Translations under genes and position numbers: made by a program
NCBI RefSeq assembly: GCF_000369525.1
Contig: NZ_KB850071.1
Span: 133,032-197,031 of the forward strand
Origin: Acinetobacter higginsii
Lineage (GTDB): Bacteria > Pseudomonadota > Gammaproteobacteria > Pseudomonadales > Moraxellaceae
DNA: 64,000 bases
Reading direction: 5' to 3'
Shown: positions 46,225-55,595 of the stretch, piece by piece
Layout of the letters: each line of letters begins with the position of its first letter
Position numbering within the stretch: position 1 is the first letter of the stretch
Notes under the pieces: model-generated
What the model was told of the DNA's origin: nothing
Database searches by the model: none
The model's input: the letters and a program-made list of their open reading frames with translations, nothing else

Positions 46225-46989
46225 TTACTGATAGTAATGCTGTTTTAAATGACGGCTATAATCTGTTAAATAGGATTCCAAACTGGCACGACGATCCGCC
46301 TTCGGCATCGACTTTGCTGCCAGTTGCTCTATCTTGCTTTGCAACAGTTGAAGAATCGCAGCTTGTTCCGCTTGGGGTAGCTGTGCTTTTTCTTGTTGCT
46401 GCTTTTTAATCTCCAGATAATCTTCCGCCCAATGCCGTAATGGATCGTTTGCATCCACTTGCGCAAACAGATCGGTAATCAATAATTCAGGCATCTGTTC
46501 TTGGGTCGCCAATTCAGCCGACATCAAGCCACGAATCGAATAAAACACTTTTTTATAAGTAAAGTTATCTGCGGTTTGCATCACTTTCATGCCACCATTC
46601 GCCAATGATAAATAGTGGTGATACAGCGCGCTATAGTCGATTCGCTCAAGTAATCCATCACGGAAGAGCTGCCATTCTGGAAAGGCATTAAAATAGACAA
46701 TATGTGCTCTGACCCACTCTAAAACAGTAGGGTTGCTTTTTGCCAACAGCCCAAACATTTTATTCAGGTCATAAGAGACAAAGTCAAAGTCCCCATCCAT
46801 AATCTCGATCAAGTCACGATGCTTTTTATAATCAAAATATTGGTCTTTACTCGGTAGATGAAAACCGCGTACATCATAGTCACTATCAGGACTGGCCATG
46901 CCCCATAAACGGCTACCACTTTCAATATAAAATAATGGGATATCTTGGCGTTGTTGAAATAGTTTTTCGATTTCGTGATGGATATTCAT
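46225..46989 (-). CDS. RlaP-like nucleotidyltransferase
   Basis: This 254-residue protein has the minimal nucleotidyltransferase signature G-S-R-L-W-G (residues 25-30) followed by S-P-D-S-D-Y-D-V-R-G (about 33-42), with the paired Asp metal ligands. This layout, with F-H-L-P and D-G-D-F-D-F-V-S-Y-D-L after it, matches the DNA polymerase beta-superfamily group named RlaP, sometimes near RNA-repair genes. No ligase or RtcB-like gene is adjacent. The Met at residue 23 of the longest frame is chosen because it begins the conserved domain. Confidence 0.8.
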   Translation of the reverse strand: MNIHHEIEKLFQQRQDIPLFYIESGSRLWGMASPDSDYDVRGFHLPSKDQYFDYKKHRDLIEIMDGDFDFVSYDLNKMFGLLAKSNPTVLEWVRAHIVYFNAFPEWQLFRDGLLERIDYSALYHHYLSLANGGMKVMQTADNFTYKKVFYSIRGLMSAELATQEQMPELLITDLFAQVDANDPLRHWAEDYLEIKKQQQEKAQLPQAEQAAILQLLQSKIEQLAAKSMPKADRRASLESYLTDYSRHLKQHYYQ

Positions 46990-47125
46990 TGCGATGACTT
47001 CATTATTTAAAAATTTATACTTGTGAGAAACAATACTATTTTTTACCGTACTCATTCATTTGATTTTAAAAAAATTATCGTTTGATAAAATCAATCTCTA
47101 TTCAATATAACAAAGAGGATCATGC

Positions 47126-47914
47126 ATGCAACTGACTTATGCGGGACAGGTTTTCTTGGTGGTGGTTGCGATCTTATGTGTCTGGTCTTTTGTGCTGACA
47201 AAGTTTTGGCTAAAACGTTTAGCCAAGAATCGTGACAGCAGTAAGTTTGAATTTGCTTATTTATTTGTGGTGGTGTTTAGCATCAGCTCCCTATTTTTCC
47301 CTTTTACTTATTGGGTATCGCAAGCTGTATATGGCTTAGCAACCAAACCGAGCTACGATGCAACTATCGTGAGCTATACCTCTGAATGGGTCGATACCGA
47401 ACGTACGGATTCCAACGGGCGTAAATATAAAACCCAAACTTTAATGCATACGGCTCAGGTGCGATTCAAAGATAATCAAAACAGAACATTGGTCTTGGAC
47501 AATTCAGTCCGTTCAGGTGACGTGCCTGTAGTCGGAGATCATATTCAAGTTGTTTATGAAGCAGGAGATCATTCCGCACAAGAAAAGAGCTGGCGCACAG
47601 GTCTGCTGTTTGCCGCTACCCTATTTATGTTGTTTATTATGGGCTATATCTTGGTCATGATTATTGCCTATGCTTTGAATCGAAACATGGATCCTTACAA
47701 AGCCTTTGCTAACTTTTTAATTTTTAGAATTACCCTTCCACTCGGCACAATGGCGATGTTTGGGATGCTGTCTTATTCGGTTTTTGCTTATTTCTTTTTG
47801 GGCAATCCACAGAATATACCTGTCTGGGCCGTTGCGATTTGCAGCTTCTTTTCGCTCTGTCTTTTACCGCTGATTTATCATATTTTGACAGGTTGGAAAG
47901 CGTACAAGAAATAA
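47126..47914 (+). CDS. DUF3592-type membrane protein
   Basis: This 262-residue protein has membrane helices at about residues 8-26, 42-62, 155-180, 200-220 and 230-250, with a soluble beta-rich domain (about 75-150) between the second and third. That middle domain contains A-Q-V-R-F-K-D-N and a G-D-H-I-Q-V-V-Y segment typical of DUF3592. The function is unknown. AGAGGATC lies 8 or so bases before the ATG. It is divergent from the RlaP-like gene and convergent with the small orphan gene after it. Confidence 0.8.
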   Translation: MQLTYAGQVFLVVVAILCVWSFVLTKFWLKRLAKNRDSSKFEFAYLFVVVFSISSLFFPFTYWVSQAVYGLATKPSYDATIVSYTSEWVDTERTDSNGRKYKTQTLMHTAQVRFKDNQNRTLVLDNSVRSGDVPVVGDHIQVVYEAGDHSAQEKSWRTGLLFAATLFMLFIMGYILVMIIAYALNRNMDPYKAFANFLIFRITLPLGTMAMFGMLSYSVFAYFFLGNPQNIPVWAVAICSFFSLCLLPLIYHILTGWKAYKK

Positions 47915-47928
47915 TTTTTTATTGCCGT

Positions 47929-48246
47929 TTATTCTTTGATTGTTGTTATATACGCTGTTCCTACACTTTTACCTTGAAAATCCAATACTGAATAATTTTT
48001 CATCAAAATAATTTCATCTAGGATTTGCCCAAATAGGATTTCACAGACCAAAAACTCATTCAGAATTTTCTTTTCTTCATCTTTCAAATATAAGCGTATC
48101 ATATGAGTTGAATCTTCTATTTTCATAAATAAGATCATACTGATATATAAATCATTATTCTTGTTATTAAAATCAACGTAGTCAGCAGCAATGTCTTTAC
48201 GATGTAAGCAAATATATCCCCGACAAACCATTTGTTTTTCTATCAT
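47929..48246 (-). CDS. hypothetical protein, AT-rich orphan
   Basis: This 105-residue protein has no signal peptide. The N-terminus carries two cysteines, and the later part contains R-L-Y-L-K-D-E-E-K-K, then I-L-M-K-N-Y-S-V-L-D-F-Q-G-K. I do not recognise it. GGAAAG lies before the ATG. It is more AT-rich than its neighbours. It stands between the DUF3592 gene (14 bases) and the terminator of the FAD oxidoreductase gene. Confidence 0.6.
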   Translation of the reverse strand: MIEKQMVCRGYICLHRKDIAADYVDFNNKNNDLYISMILFMKIEDSTHMIRLYLKDEEKKILNEFLVCEILFGQILDEIILMKNYSVLDFQGKSVGTAYITTIKE

Positions 48247-48264
48247 TTATTCTTTCCTAATAAC

Positions 48265-48292
48265 AAAAAAGCGCATCTTTCGATACGCTTTT
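48265..48292 (-). terminator. intrinsic terminator of the FAD oxidoreductase gene
   Basis: AAAAGCGTATC/GATGCGCTTTT hairpin with a GAAA tetraloop and T-run on the minus strand. Confidence 0.87.
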
Positions 48293-48320
48293 AACAGAGC
48301 TTCTTTTATTTAATCAAGCA

Positions 48321-49730
48321 TTAAAGATCAAATAATTTACCTGGGTTCATAATCCCGTTCGGATCAAACGCCAACTTCAATGCTTTCATATATTCAATTT
48401 CTTCAGGCGAACGCGAATACTCTAAATATGGCTTCTTAGTCATACCCACACCATGCTCGGCAGAGATCGAACCATCATATTTTTTCACGGTATCAAACAC
48501 ATATTTATTCACCACCTGACACTTGGCAAAGAATTCATCTTTAGTCAGGTTTTCAGGTTTTAAAATATTGAGGTGTAAGTTACCGTCACCAATATGACCA
48601 AACCAGCAAATTTCAAAGTCTGGATAATTGTCCGCAACAATCGCATCAATTTCCGCAATAAATGCAGGTACATGAGTAATTAACACAGAGATGTCGTTTT
48701 TGTATGGAATAAACGGCGCAATCGACTCTGAGATATCTTCACGCAAACGCCATAAGCTTTGCGCCTGTTCAAGACTTTGGCTCATCACCCCATCAACAAC
48801 CCAACCTTGTTCCATACAATGCTCAAAAATCTGCATTGCCTTGTCCATGATTGGTTCATATGGTGCTTCAAATTCCAATAACACATAGAACGGACATTGC
48901 GTTTCAAATGGACGTTGTACATGACCGCGATCCAACACTTTCTGCATTGCCAATTCACCAAAGAATTCAAAAGCAGTCAGATCAATTGCATTTTGGAAAG
49001 CATGTAATACAGGCATCACGGCTTCAAAGTCAGGCGCACCCAAGACCATCACTTGTAAGTTTTGTGGCTGACGCTCAAGCTTGATTTCAGCTTCTGTCAC
49101 TAAACCAAGCGTACCTTCACCGCCAATAAACAAGTGTTGCAGCGAATAGCCTGTCGCATTCTTAATCATGCCTTTGTTTAAACGCAGCACATCACCCTTA
49201 CCTGTCACCACCGTCAAGCCAAGTACCCAGTTACGGGTCATACCGTACTTGATCACTTTAATGCCACCCGCATTGGTGCCGATGTTTCCGCCAATCTGGC
49301 TTGAGCCTGCTGAAGCAAAATCGACTGGATAATACATACCCTGTTCTTCGGCATAATTCTGTAATTGCTCAGTCACCACGCCTGCTTGAACACGGACCAT
49401 ACGATCTGCTGGGAAGAACTCAAGAATCTGGTTCATCTTGTCAAAGCTAATTACGATCTCGCCATTGGTTGCCACCGCACCCGCAGAAAGGCCAGTACGA
49501 CCACCCGATGGTGTAATCGCGACATTAAATTGATTGGCAAGTTTAACAATGGCCTGAACTTGTTCAGTGCTTGAAGGGAAAACGATGACTGATGGGTTCG
49601 GATCAAAATGTTTGGTATGATCTCGTCCCCAATTTTCTAAACTGTCGGCATCGGTTTTAATTCGGTTTTCACCCACAATTGCCGTTAATTGGGTCAATAA
49701 CTCAGGTGTTAAAGCGACTGAAGCATTCAT
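48321..49730 (-). CDS. FAD-linked oxidoreductase, D-2-hydroxyglutarate dehydrogenase-like
   Basis: This 469-residue protein is of the FAD-binding oxidoreductase/transferase type 4 family. The FAD-binding domain contains P-S-G-G-R-T-G-L-S-A-G near residue 78 and N-I-G-T-N-A-G-G near residue 152; the C-terminal domain has H-I-G-D-G-N-L-H-L-N (about 378-387) and E-H-G-V-G near 425. It faces serA, and in Pseudomonas the D-2-hydroxyglutarate dehydrogenase beside serA removes the D-2-hydroxyglutarate formed by SerA and so drives serine synthesis. That role is inferred by context; D-lactate is the alternative substrate. Confidence 0.85.
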   Translation of the reverse strand: MNASVALTPELLTQLTAIVGENRIKTDADSLENWGRDHTKHFDPNPSVIVFPSSTEQVQAIVKLANQFNVAITPSGGRTGLSAGAVATNGEIVISFDKMNQILEFFPADRMVRVQAGVVTEQLQNYAEEQGMYYPVDFASAGSSQIGGNIGTNAGGIKVIKYGMTRNWVLGLTVVTGKGDVLRLNKGMIKNATGYSLQHLFIGGEGTLGLVTEAEIKLERQPQNLQVMVLGAPDFEAVMPVLHAFQNAIDLTAFEFFGELAMQKVLDRGHVQRPFETQCPFYVLLEFEAPYEPIMDKAMQIFEHCMEQGWVVDGVMSQSLEQAQSLWRLREDISESIAPFIPYKNDISVLITHVPAFIAEIDAIVADNYPDFEICWFGHIGDGNLHLNILKPENLTKDEFFAKCQVVNKYVFDTVKKYDGSISAEHGVGMTKKPYLEYSRSPEEIEYMKALKLAFDPNGIMNPGKLFDL

Positions 49731-50077
49731 CGTTTACAGGCCTAGCAAGAAGTAAAGATAGAGCATTTGAATAACAACACAATATTTTTCAATATCTTAA
49801 AATGCAGTATTCAACATATAGAAACTCGGCAGAACAGCGCAAACCTGATGTTTTCAGATTTGACTATCAGATCTCTGCATTTTACATAGAAGCAGGCACA
49901 GGATAAAGCTTAGGATAAAGATACTGTAATAACAAAATGTGTATAACCAATAAAATTCAGCTTCAACTGAAAAATTATCAATAATTCTGCTGCGCTAATT
50001 TTAAACCAAATATTTATATCTCAAAGCTCTATGCTATAGTACTGCAACTAAATTTTGGCCTTTGTAGCGGAGCCGTA
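49731..50077. promoter_or_regulatory. 347-base divergent promoter region between the D2HGDH-like gene and serA
   Basis: No gene is supported here. TATAGT at 50035-50040 with a weak TTTATA 16 bases upstream is the likely serA promoter; the serA ribosome binding site GGAG lies 7 bases before its ATG. A TGTGTATAA at 49938-49946 reads as TTATACACA on the minus strand and fits the DnaA-box consensus. Confidence 0.5.
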
Positions 50078-51310
50078 ATGAGCCAACATCTATCACTACC
50101 TAAAGACAAAATCCGTTTCCTTCTGTTAGAAGGTGTGCATCAAAATGCCATCGATACTTTAAATGCAGCGGGTTATACCAACATCGATTATCACAAAACT
50201 GCGCTTGAAGGCGATGCTTTAAAAGAAGCAGTTAAAGATGCTCACTTCATTGGTATTCGTTCCCGTACGCAATTAACTGAAGAAATCTTTGAAGCTGCGA
50301 ACAAACTGATCGCAGTTGGTTGCTTCTGTATTGGTACCAACCAAGTCGATTTAAAAGCGGCGATGTCTCGTGGTATCCCTGTATTCAACGCACCGTATTC
50401 AAATACACGTTCGGTTGCAGAATTAGTTCTTGCTGAAACAATTCTGTTGCTTCGTCGTGTACCTGAAAAATCGAAAGATACACATGCGGGCGGTTGGAAT
50501 AAAGCTGCGGTGGGTTCGTTTGAAACTCGTGGTAAGACTCTAGGTATTGTCGGTTACGGCTCGATTGGTTCACAACTTTCTGTTTTGGCAGAAAGCTTAG
50601 GTATGAAAGTCATCTATTTTGATGCTGTGACTAAATTACCATTAGGTAATGCACGTCAAGTTGGCTCTTTAGATGAACTTTTGGAAACTGCGGATGTGGT
50701 AACGCTACACGTTCCAGATGTTCCGTCAACGCGTAACTTCTTCAAAAAAGAACAATTCGCGAAAATGAAAAAAGGCTCAATCTTCTTGAACGCAGCACGC
50801 GGTACATGTGTGGTGATCGAAGATTTAGCAGATGCAATTCAATCAGGTCACATTGCTGGTGCAGCAGTTGACGTATTCCCGAAAGAACCAAAAGCTAATG
50901 GTGAAGAGTTCCTATCTCCACTTCGCGGTTTAGATAACGTGATCTTAACTCCGCACGTGGGTGGTTCGACCATGGAAGCGCAAGCAAACATCGGTTTAGA
51001 AGTGGCTGAAAAATTCGTTGCTTATTCAGACAAAGGTATGACCCTTTCTGCGGTGAACTTCCCAGAAATCGCATTACCACTTTCTGATGGTCAGCACCGT
51101 TTGCTGCACATCCACAAAAACGTTCCGGGTGTGTTATCGAAAATCAATACATTGTTCGCTGAACAAGGCATCAACATCTCTGGTCAGTCGTTAATGACTA
51201 AAGGTGATATCGGTTACTTGGTGATGGATGTTGACGCATCTGCGTCTCAAGAAGCGCTTGATACTTTGAACCACGTTGAAGGCACGATCCGCGTTCGCGT
51301 ATTGTTCTAA
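50078..51310 (+). CDS. serA: SerA, D-3-phosphoglycerate dehydrogenase
   Basis: This 410-residue enzyme oxidises 3-phosphoglycerate to 3-phosphohydroxypyruvate, the first step of serine synthesis, and can also reduce 2-oxoglutarate to D-2-hydroxyglutarate. The NAD-binding G-Y-G-S-I-G-S motif is near residue 163; catalytic Arg, Glu and His are in the expected order, the last in H-V-G-G-S-T. A C-terminal ACT domain (about 335-410) provides serine feedback. This is the 410-residue form as in Escherichia coli. It is divergent from the D2HGDH-like gene. Confidence 0.95.
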   Translation: MSQHLSLPKDKIRFLLLEGVHQNAIDTLNAAGYTNIDYHKTALEGDALKEAVKDAHFIGIRSRTQLTEEIFEAANKLIAVGCFCIGTNQVDLKAAMSRGIPVFNAPYSNTRSVAELVLAETILLLRRVPEKSKDTHAGGWNKAAVGSFETRGKTLGIVGYGSIGSQLSVLAESLGMKVIYFDAVTKLPLGNARQVGSLDELLETADVVTLHVPDVPSTRNFFKKEQFAKMKKGSIFLNAARGTCVVIEDLADAIQSGHIAGAAVDVFPKEPKANGEEFLSPLRGLDNVILTPHVGGSTMEAQANIGLEVAEKFVAYSDKGMTLSAVNFPEIALPLSDGQHRLLHIHKNVPGVLSKINTLFAEQGINISGQSLMTKGDIGYLVMDVDASASQEALDTLNHVEGTIRVRVLF

Positions 51311-51331
51311 GCAATATTTAGAATAATGTCG

Positions 51332-51361
51332 AAAAGCCACAGTTGATGCTGTGGCTTTTTT
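51332..51361 (+). terminator. intrinsic terminator of serA
   Basis: AAAAGCCACAG/CTGTGGCTTTTT hairpin, 21 bases after the serA stop. Confidence 0.9.
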
Positions 51362-51412
51362 ATGGGCGTTTGACTTATTATGTGAATATTATACCAACTG
51401 TTAAATAATAAA

Positions 51413-52294
51413 ATGTCGACCCCAATGCTGAAAACACCACTACATGCTTTATTGCTGTTGATGATTGCCATGTTGTGTGTGCAAGGCAGTGGTTCTTTGG
51501 CCAAAATTCTGTTTCAAAGCTTTCCTGTACTGACCGTTTCCGCTATGCGCCTATTTTTTGGTGCGATCATATTGGCGGTGATTTTTAAAATCTGGACCAT
51601 CAATTTTAAAGTAGTGCGCTGGAAAGCCATTCTCACTTATGGAGTGGCACTTGCAGGCATGAATGCGCTGTTCTATTTATCACTAGAACGCTTACCGCTC
51701 GGTCTTGCCGTTGCCTTTGAATTTATTGGGCCTTTAAGTGTCGCGCTGTATCATGCTCGGCAGAAATATGACTTCATCTGGGTTGGCTGTGCCATTCTAG
51801 GTTTAATGTTGCTCTTTCCTTTGCAACAGGCACAACAAGGTCTCGACATGCTTGGCGTATTCTTTGCTGTCAGTGCGGGTGCGTGTTGGGCCCTGTATAT
51901 TATTGCAGGACAAAAACCGTCAGGCATCTCTGGTAATCACACCGTCTGTTTAGGCATGTCGATTGGTATGCTCTGCTTATTGCCCTTTGCACTCTTTTCA
52001 GGCGCCATCGATCGAGTCTTTGAACTGCCAAACTTATACTATTTTATTGGTCTTGCGATCTTAGCCAGTGCCTTGCCCTTTACCTTAGAAATGATTGCCT
52101 TGCGTAGTTTAACCCCGCTTAGCTTTGGTACCTTGATGAGCTTAGAACCTGCGGTTGCCGCCCTCTCAGGCTTTATATTCTTAGGTGAAATGTTACTTTG
52201 GAATCAATGGTTAGCATTGGGCACCATTATTATTGCCTCGATTGGCTGTACCTTTACCACGCAACAGGCTCGACAGCAGAAAGAGGCCAAATAA
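51413..52294 (+). CDS. EamA-family (DMT) exporter, first of a tandem pair
   Basis: This 293-residue protein has ten expected membrane helices in two EamA halves, with the inner repeat motif L-G-L-A-V-A-F-E-F-I-G-P-L near residue 100 and L-S-F-G-T-L-M-S-L-E-P-A near residue 245. RhtA-type threonine/homoserine exporters share these strings. The substrate is not proved. A paralogue follows 53 bases downstream on the same strand. Confidence 0.88.
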   Translation: MSTPMLKTPLHALLLLMIAMLCVQGSGSLAKILFQSFPVLTVSAMRLFFGAIILAVIFKIWTINFKVVRWKAILTYGVALAGMNALFYLSLERLPLGLAVAFEFIGPLSVALYHARQKYDFIWVGCAILGLMLLFPLQQAQQGLDMLGVFFAVSAGACWALYIIAGQKPSGISGNHTVCLGMSIGMLCLLPFALFSGAIDRVFELPNLYYFIGLAILASALPFTLEMIALRSLTPLSFGTLMSLEPAVAALSGFIFLGEMLLWNQWLALGTIIIASIGCTFTTQQARQQKEAK

Positions 52295-52347
52295 ATGATC
52301 TTGCCTCAACATCAGAAAAACGCTCTCACTTCTCTTGGAGATCTTAG

Positions 52348-53205
52348 ATGAGAAATCTCCAACTGGTCGCCGTGCTGTACATGGTGTTGTCCATGTTGTC
52401 CTATCAAATCAGCGCATCCTTTGCCAAGCAATTGATTGCCACACTTGATCCACTCACGGTGACCATTTTAAGACTGTGTTTTGCGACCATTCTGGTCTCG
52501 ATCATGTTCCGTTCATGGAAAATCATTTCCAAATTGAAAGAACTGAAATGGCGAGATTTACTCTGTTATAGCGCAGCCTTAGGGTGTATGAATATTCTGT
52601 TCTACACCTCTTTGGGTAAGTTACCTCAAGGCATTGCGGTGGGCTTAGAGTTTATTGGCCCTTTGGGTTTGGCGTTACTCTCGATTAAACAGCGTAGTGA
52701 TTATATTTGGGTGGCATTTGCAATTTTAGGCATTGCTTTGATGGTACCGTGGCACGATGCTCAAGCACAGCATTTCTCCTATATCGGTGCAGCCTGTGCG
52801 TTGGGTGCAGGGTTCTTTTGGGCCTTGTATATTTATTATGGGCATCGCGTGGTGCAGCAGAATATTGGCATGCATGCGCTAACGATTGCTATTGGTTTAT
52901 CCGCACTGACCTTACTGCCTTTTGGCCTATGGAATAACGCGCCGGTGCTACTAGATACTCAATATTGGGGTAAAGCACTGGTGATTGCCCTAATGGCAAC
53001 TGCGATTCCTTATGCTCTGGATTTAATGGCGCTCAAACGCCTGACTAAGCTCAGTTATGGGACGCTTTCCAGCCTTGCGCCTGCATTGGCAGCCTTAGCA
53101 GGTCTGGTACTGCTACATGAGCGAATTAGCTTAATTCAGTGGGTGGCTTTGGCTTGCATTATGGTGGCTTCGATTGGTGTTACCTTACGTGGAGGGAAAG
53201 CTTAG
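52348..53205 (+). CDS. EamA-family (DMT) exporter, second of a tandem pair
   Basis: This 285-residue protein is a paralogue of the gene before it. The matching strings are L-P-Q-G-I-A-V-G-L-E-F-I-G-P-L-G near residue 97 and L-S-Y-G-T-L-S-S-L-A-P-A near residue 232; the Glu-Pro of the first is replaced here by Ala-Pro. GGAGATC precedes the ATG. Possible roles are amino-acid or metabolite export; the two may have different specificities, or may pair as a heterodimer as in some small-multidrug relatives. Confidence 0.87.
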   Translation: MRNLQLVAVLYMVLSMLSYQISASFAKQLIATLDPLTVTILRLCFATILVSIMFRSWKIISKLKELKWRDLLCYSAALGCMNILFYTSLGKLPQGIAVGLEFIGPLGLALLSIKQRSDYIWVAFAILGIALMVPWHDAQAQHFSYIGAACALGAGFFWALYIYYGHRVVQQNIGMHALTIAIGLSALTLLPFGLWNNAPVLLDTQYWGKALVIALMATAIPYALDLMALKRLTKLSYGTLSSLAPALAALAGLVLLHERISLIQWVALACIMVASIGVTLRGGKA

Positions 53206-53219
53206 GTAGATCTAAGCAT

Positions 53220-53987
53220 CTAGCCCGTAATGATCTGATAGCCCAAGCGGCAGATTAAAATACTCACAAGTATCAAGAATAAAATACGGATAAAGCCACT
53301 GCCGTATTTTAGAGCCAAACGTACACCCAATAACGAGCCAGCAATATTGGCAACTGCCATCATCATTCCCAAGGCAAAAAGCACATGACCTGTCGGAATA
53401 AAGAAACTGAGTGCTGCCAGATTGGTCATTAAATTGCCAATCTTTGCCAATGCCGAAGCATGTAAAAAATCGACCTGTAGAAAACGAATAAAAAAGAAAA
53501 TAAAGAAACTGCCCGTACCCGGGCCAAAAATACCATCATAGAAACCGATGGCTAGACTACCAATTGCAGCCAGTACCAATAACTTTGGCGTGATCTGTTG
53601 ATCGACATGGACTTGCCCAAACTGCTTTTTGGCGAAGGTATAAATCGCGATCACAATCAGCATGACCAAGACAATCGGTCTTAAGATATGCGTCGGAATC
53701 AATGATACACATGCTGCACCAATAAAGGAGCTAATAAAGGCAAACAGCGCAATCACGCCCAACAGCGACCACTGCAATTTCACCCGACGTACAAATGAAA
53801 ATGCAGCAGAGCCTGTCCCAAAAATGGATGCCAGCTTATTGGTTCCAAATAAGGTGGCTGGCGCTGTCTGCGGTAAAGCACCCATCAATGCGGGAATCTG
53901 AATCAGCCCACCTCCGCCTACGGCGGCATCAATTGTTCCTGCACAAAAAGCAAAGAACACTAAGGTTAGAATCAGTTCCCATTCCAT
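53220..53987 (-). CDS. TSUP (TauE/SafE, YfcA-like) membrane permease
   Basis: This 255-residue permease has about eight membrane helices. It shows the doubled family motif as G-G-G-G-L-I-Q-I-P-A-L near residue 24 and G-F-Y-D-G-I-F-G-P-G-T-G-S near residue 147. Members move sulfonates, sulfite or other organic anions. It starts 12 bases after the truB stop and is probably cotranscribed with it, without an obvious functional link. It is convergent with the EamA pair. Confidence 0.9.
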   Translation of the reverse strand: MEWELILTLVFFAFCAGTIDAAVGGGGLIQIPALMGALPQTAPATLFGTNKLASIFGTGSAAFSFVRRVKLQWSLLGVIALFAFISSFIGAACVSLIPTHILRPIVLVMLIVIAIYTFAKKQFGQVHVDQQITPKLLVLAAIGSLAIGFYDGIFGPGTGSFFIFFFIRFLQVDFLHASALAKIGNLMTNLAALSFFIPTGHVLFALGMMMAVANIAGSLLGVRLALKYGSGFIRILFLILVSILICRLGYQIITG

Positions 53988-53998
53988 TAACGATACTC

Positions 53999-54892
53999 TT
54001 ATAAATTTAACAAGCGTTTTGGTACTAGACGTTTTTTATCGGTGATTTCAGCCAAACCTAGGCAACGTTCACCATCAAAAACCAACACTTCAGCTGCAGC
54101 TTCATGATCAATATTGCTTTCCTGACCGTTACCAAAATACTTTCCACGGCCTTCAGGCAATTGCACACGAGGAAAATGCTCAACAGGTGCATAGACTGGC
54201 AGCAATAAGGCATCGCGTTGTTCTTGGGTAAGGCTTTCGAGATATTCAATGGTATAACTTGGATTAATCTCAAAATGGCCTGTCTGGGTACGATGCAATT
54301 TAGTTAAATGGCCGCCACAGCCCAAAGCCTCGCCAATATCTTCGCCTAATACACGGATATAAGTGCCTTTTGAACAAGTCACATCCAATGTCAAACTATC
54401 TTCAGTAAAGCCAAGCAAGCTTAAGTTATAAATGGTGACTGGACGTGCTTCACGCTCAATTTCGATCCCTTGACGTGCCAATTCATAGAGTGGACGACCA
54501 TCACGTTTCAAGGCCGAATACATCGGTGGCACTTGCTGAATATCACCACGGAATTGCTCAAGTATTTGTTCAATTCGTTCTTTGCTCAATGTCGGCACTT
54601 GTCTCTGCTGGAGGATTTCGCCTTCAACATCACCTGTCGCTGTGGTTTGCCCTAATTTGACCGTGGTTTGATAACGTTTGGTTGAGTCCAGTAAGTAATG
54701 TGAAAACTTGGTCGCTTCACCCAAACAGATCGGCAATAAACCTGTCGCCAATGGATCGAGCGCACCTGTATGTCCCGCTTTTTGCGCATTAAAAAGTCGA
54801 CGCACTTTTTGCAGCGCAGTATTAGAACTTAAACCTAAAGGCTTATTTAATAGGAAAACACCGCTCAAATGACGATAAGAACTTTTTTTCAT
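53999..54892 (-). CDS. truB: TruB, tRNA pseudouridine-55 synthase
   Basis: This 297-residue enzyme converts U55 in the T-loop of tRNAs to pseudouridine. The catalytic Asp is D46 in [11 protein letters not shown], and the opening [14 protein letters not shown] is typical. The TruB C-terminal region follows. In many genomes truB sits with rbfA and infB; here it lies downstream of the rplS terminator instead. Confidence 0.95.
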   Translation of the reverse strand: MKKSSYRHLSGVFLLNKPLGLSSNTALQKVRRLFNAQKAGHTGALDPLATGLLPICLGEATKFSHYLLDSTKRYQTTVKLGQTTATGDVEGEILQQRQVPTLSKERIEQILEQFRGDIQQVPPMYSALKRDGRPLYELARQGIEIEREARPVTIYNLSLLGFTEDSLTLDVTCSKGTYIRVLGEDIGEALGCGGHLTKLHRTQTGHFEINPSYTIEYLESLTQEQRDALLLPVYAPVEHFPRVQLPEGRGKYFGNGQESNIDHEAAAEVLVFDGERCLGLAEITDKKRLVPKRLLNL

Positions 54893-54980
54893 AAAAGAAA
54901 AATCAAAGCATAAAGACCTATTTTAGCAAAACTCGGTCTAGGATTTAAAAAAGGATTGGCTTTTAGCCATCAACTGACAT

Positions 54981-55006
54981 AAAAAAAATGCGCCAAAGGC
55001 GCATTT
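54981..55006 (-). terminator. intrinsic terminator of the rpsP-rimM-trmD-rplS operon
   Basis: AAAATGCGCC/GGCGCATTTT hairpin followed by a T-run on the minus strand, 25 bases after the rplS stop. Confidence 0.88.
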
Positions 55007-55030
55007 TCTTGCTTTAAAACAAAGTTAAAA

Positions 55031-55402
55031 TTAACCTTGTTTACGAGCTGGTAACTTTTCACGAATACGTGCAGCTTTACCAGACAACTCGCGTAGGTAG
55101 TAAAGTTTAGCACGACGAACGTCACCACGACGTTTCACTTCGATTTTAGCAACGATTGGAGAGTGAGTTTGGAAAACACGCTCAACACCAACACCGCTAG
55201 AGATTTTACGAACTGTGAAAGCAGAGTTTAAACCACGGTTTTTCTTCGCGATTACAACACCTTCAAATGCTTGAAGACGCTCACGGTCACCCTCTTTTAC
55301 TTTAACTTGAACGATAACTGTATCGCCCGGTGCAAAAGCAGGGATGTCTGATTTTAACTGTGCATTTTCAACAGCTTGAACTAAAGGATGTTTACCACTC
55401 AT
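55031..55402 (-). CDS. rplS: RplS, 50S ribosomal protein L19
   Basis: This 123-residue protein sits at the 30S-50S interface. The family strings [24 protein letters not shown] and Y-Y-L-R are present. It is the last gene of the rpsP operon. A 193-base gap with hairpins separates it from trmD, unlike the tight spacing of the other genes. Confidence 0.97.
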   Translation of the reverse strand: MSGKHPLVQAVENAQLKSDIPAFAPGDTVIVQVKVKEGDRERLQAFEGVVIAKKNRGLNSAFTVRKISSGVGVERVFQTHSPIVAKIEVKRRGDVRRAKLYYLRELSGKAARIREKLPARKQG

Positions 55403-55595
55403 TGTGGAATCTCCAATATGTGCGGGAGAGAAGAGGTCTCTGACACCGCTGGGAATAGAGGCTAAAGCGCATATCTCCCGTTTAACTTTCCCCTTAAGAC
55501 CAACGTCTTAAAGAGCCTATTTTTAACTTAAACTAGGTTTAAGTAGAACTCGAAGCAAAGCTTCTCGTTGGGTACAAAGACAAACTGATACCAGT
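55403..55595 (-). promoter_or_regulatory. structured trmD-rplS intergenic leader
   Basis: The gap has several short hairpins on the minus strand, including GAAGC/GCTTC near 55555-55572 and AAGAC/GTCTT near 55497-55512, before the rplS ribosome binding site (GGAG). It could raise L19 output relative to TrmD or mediate feedback by L19; both are inference. Confidence 0.4.
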
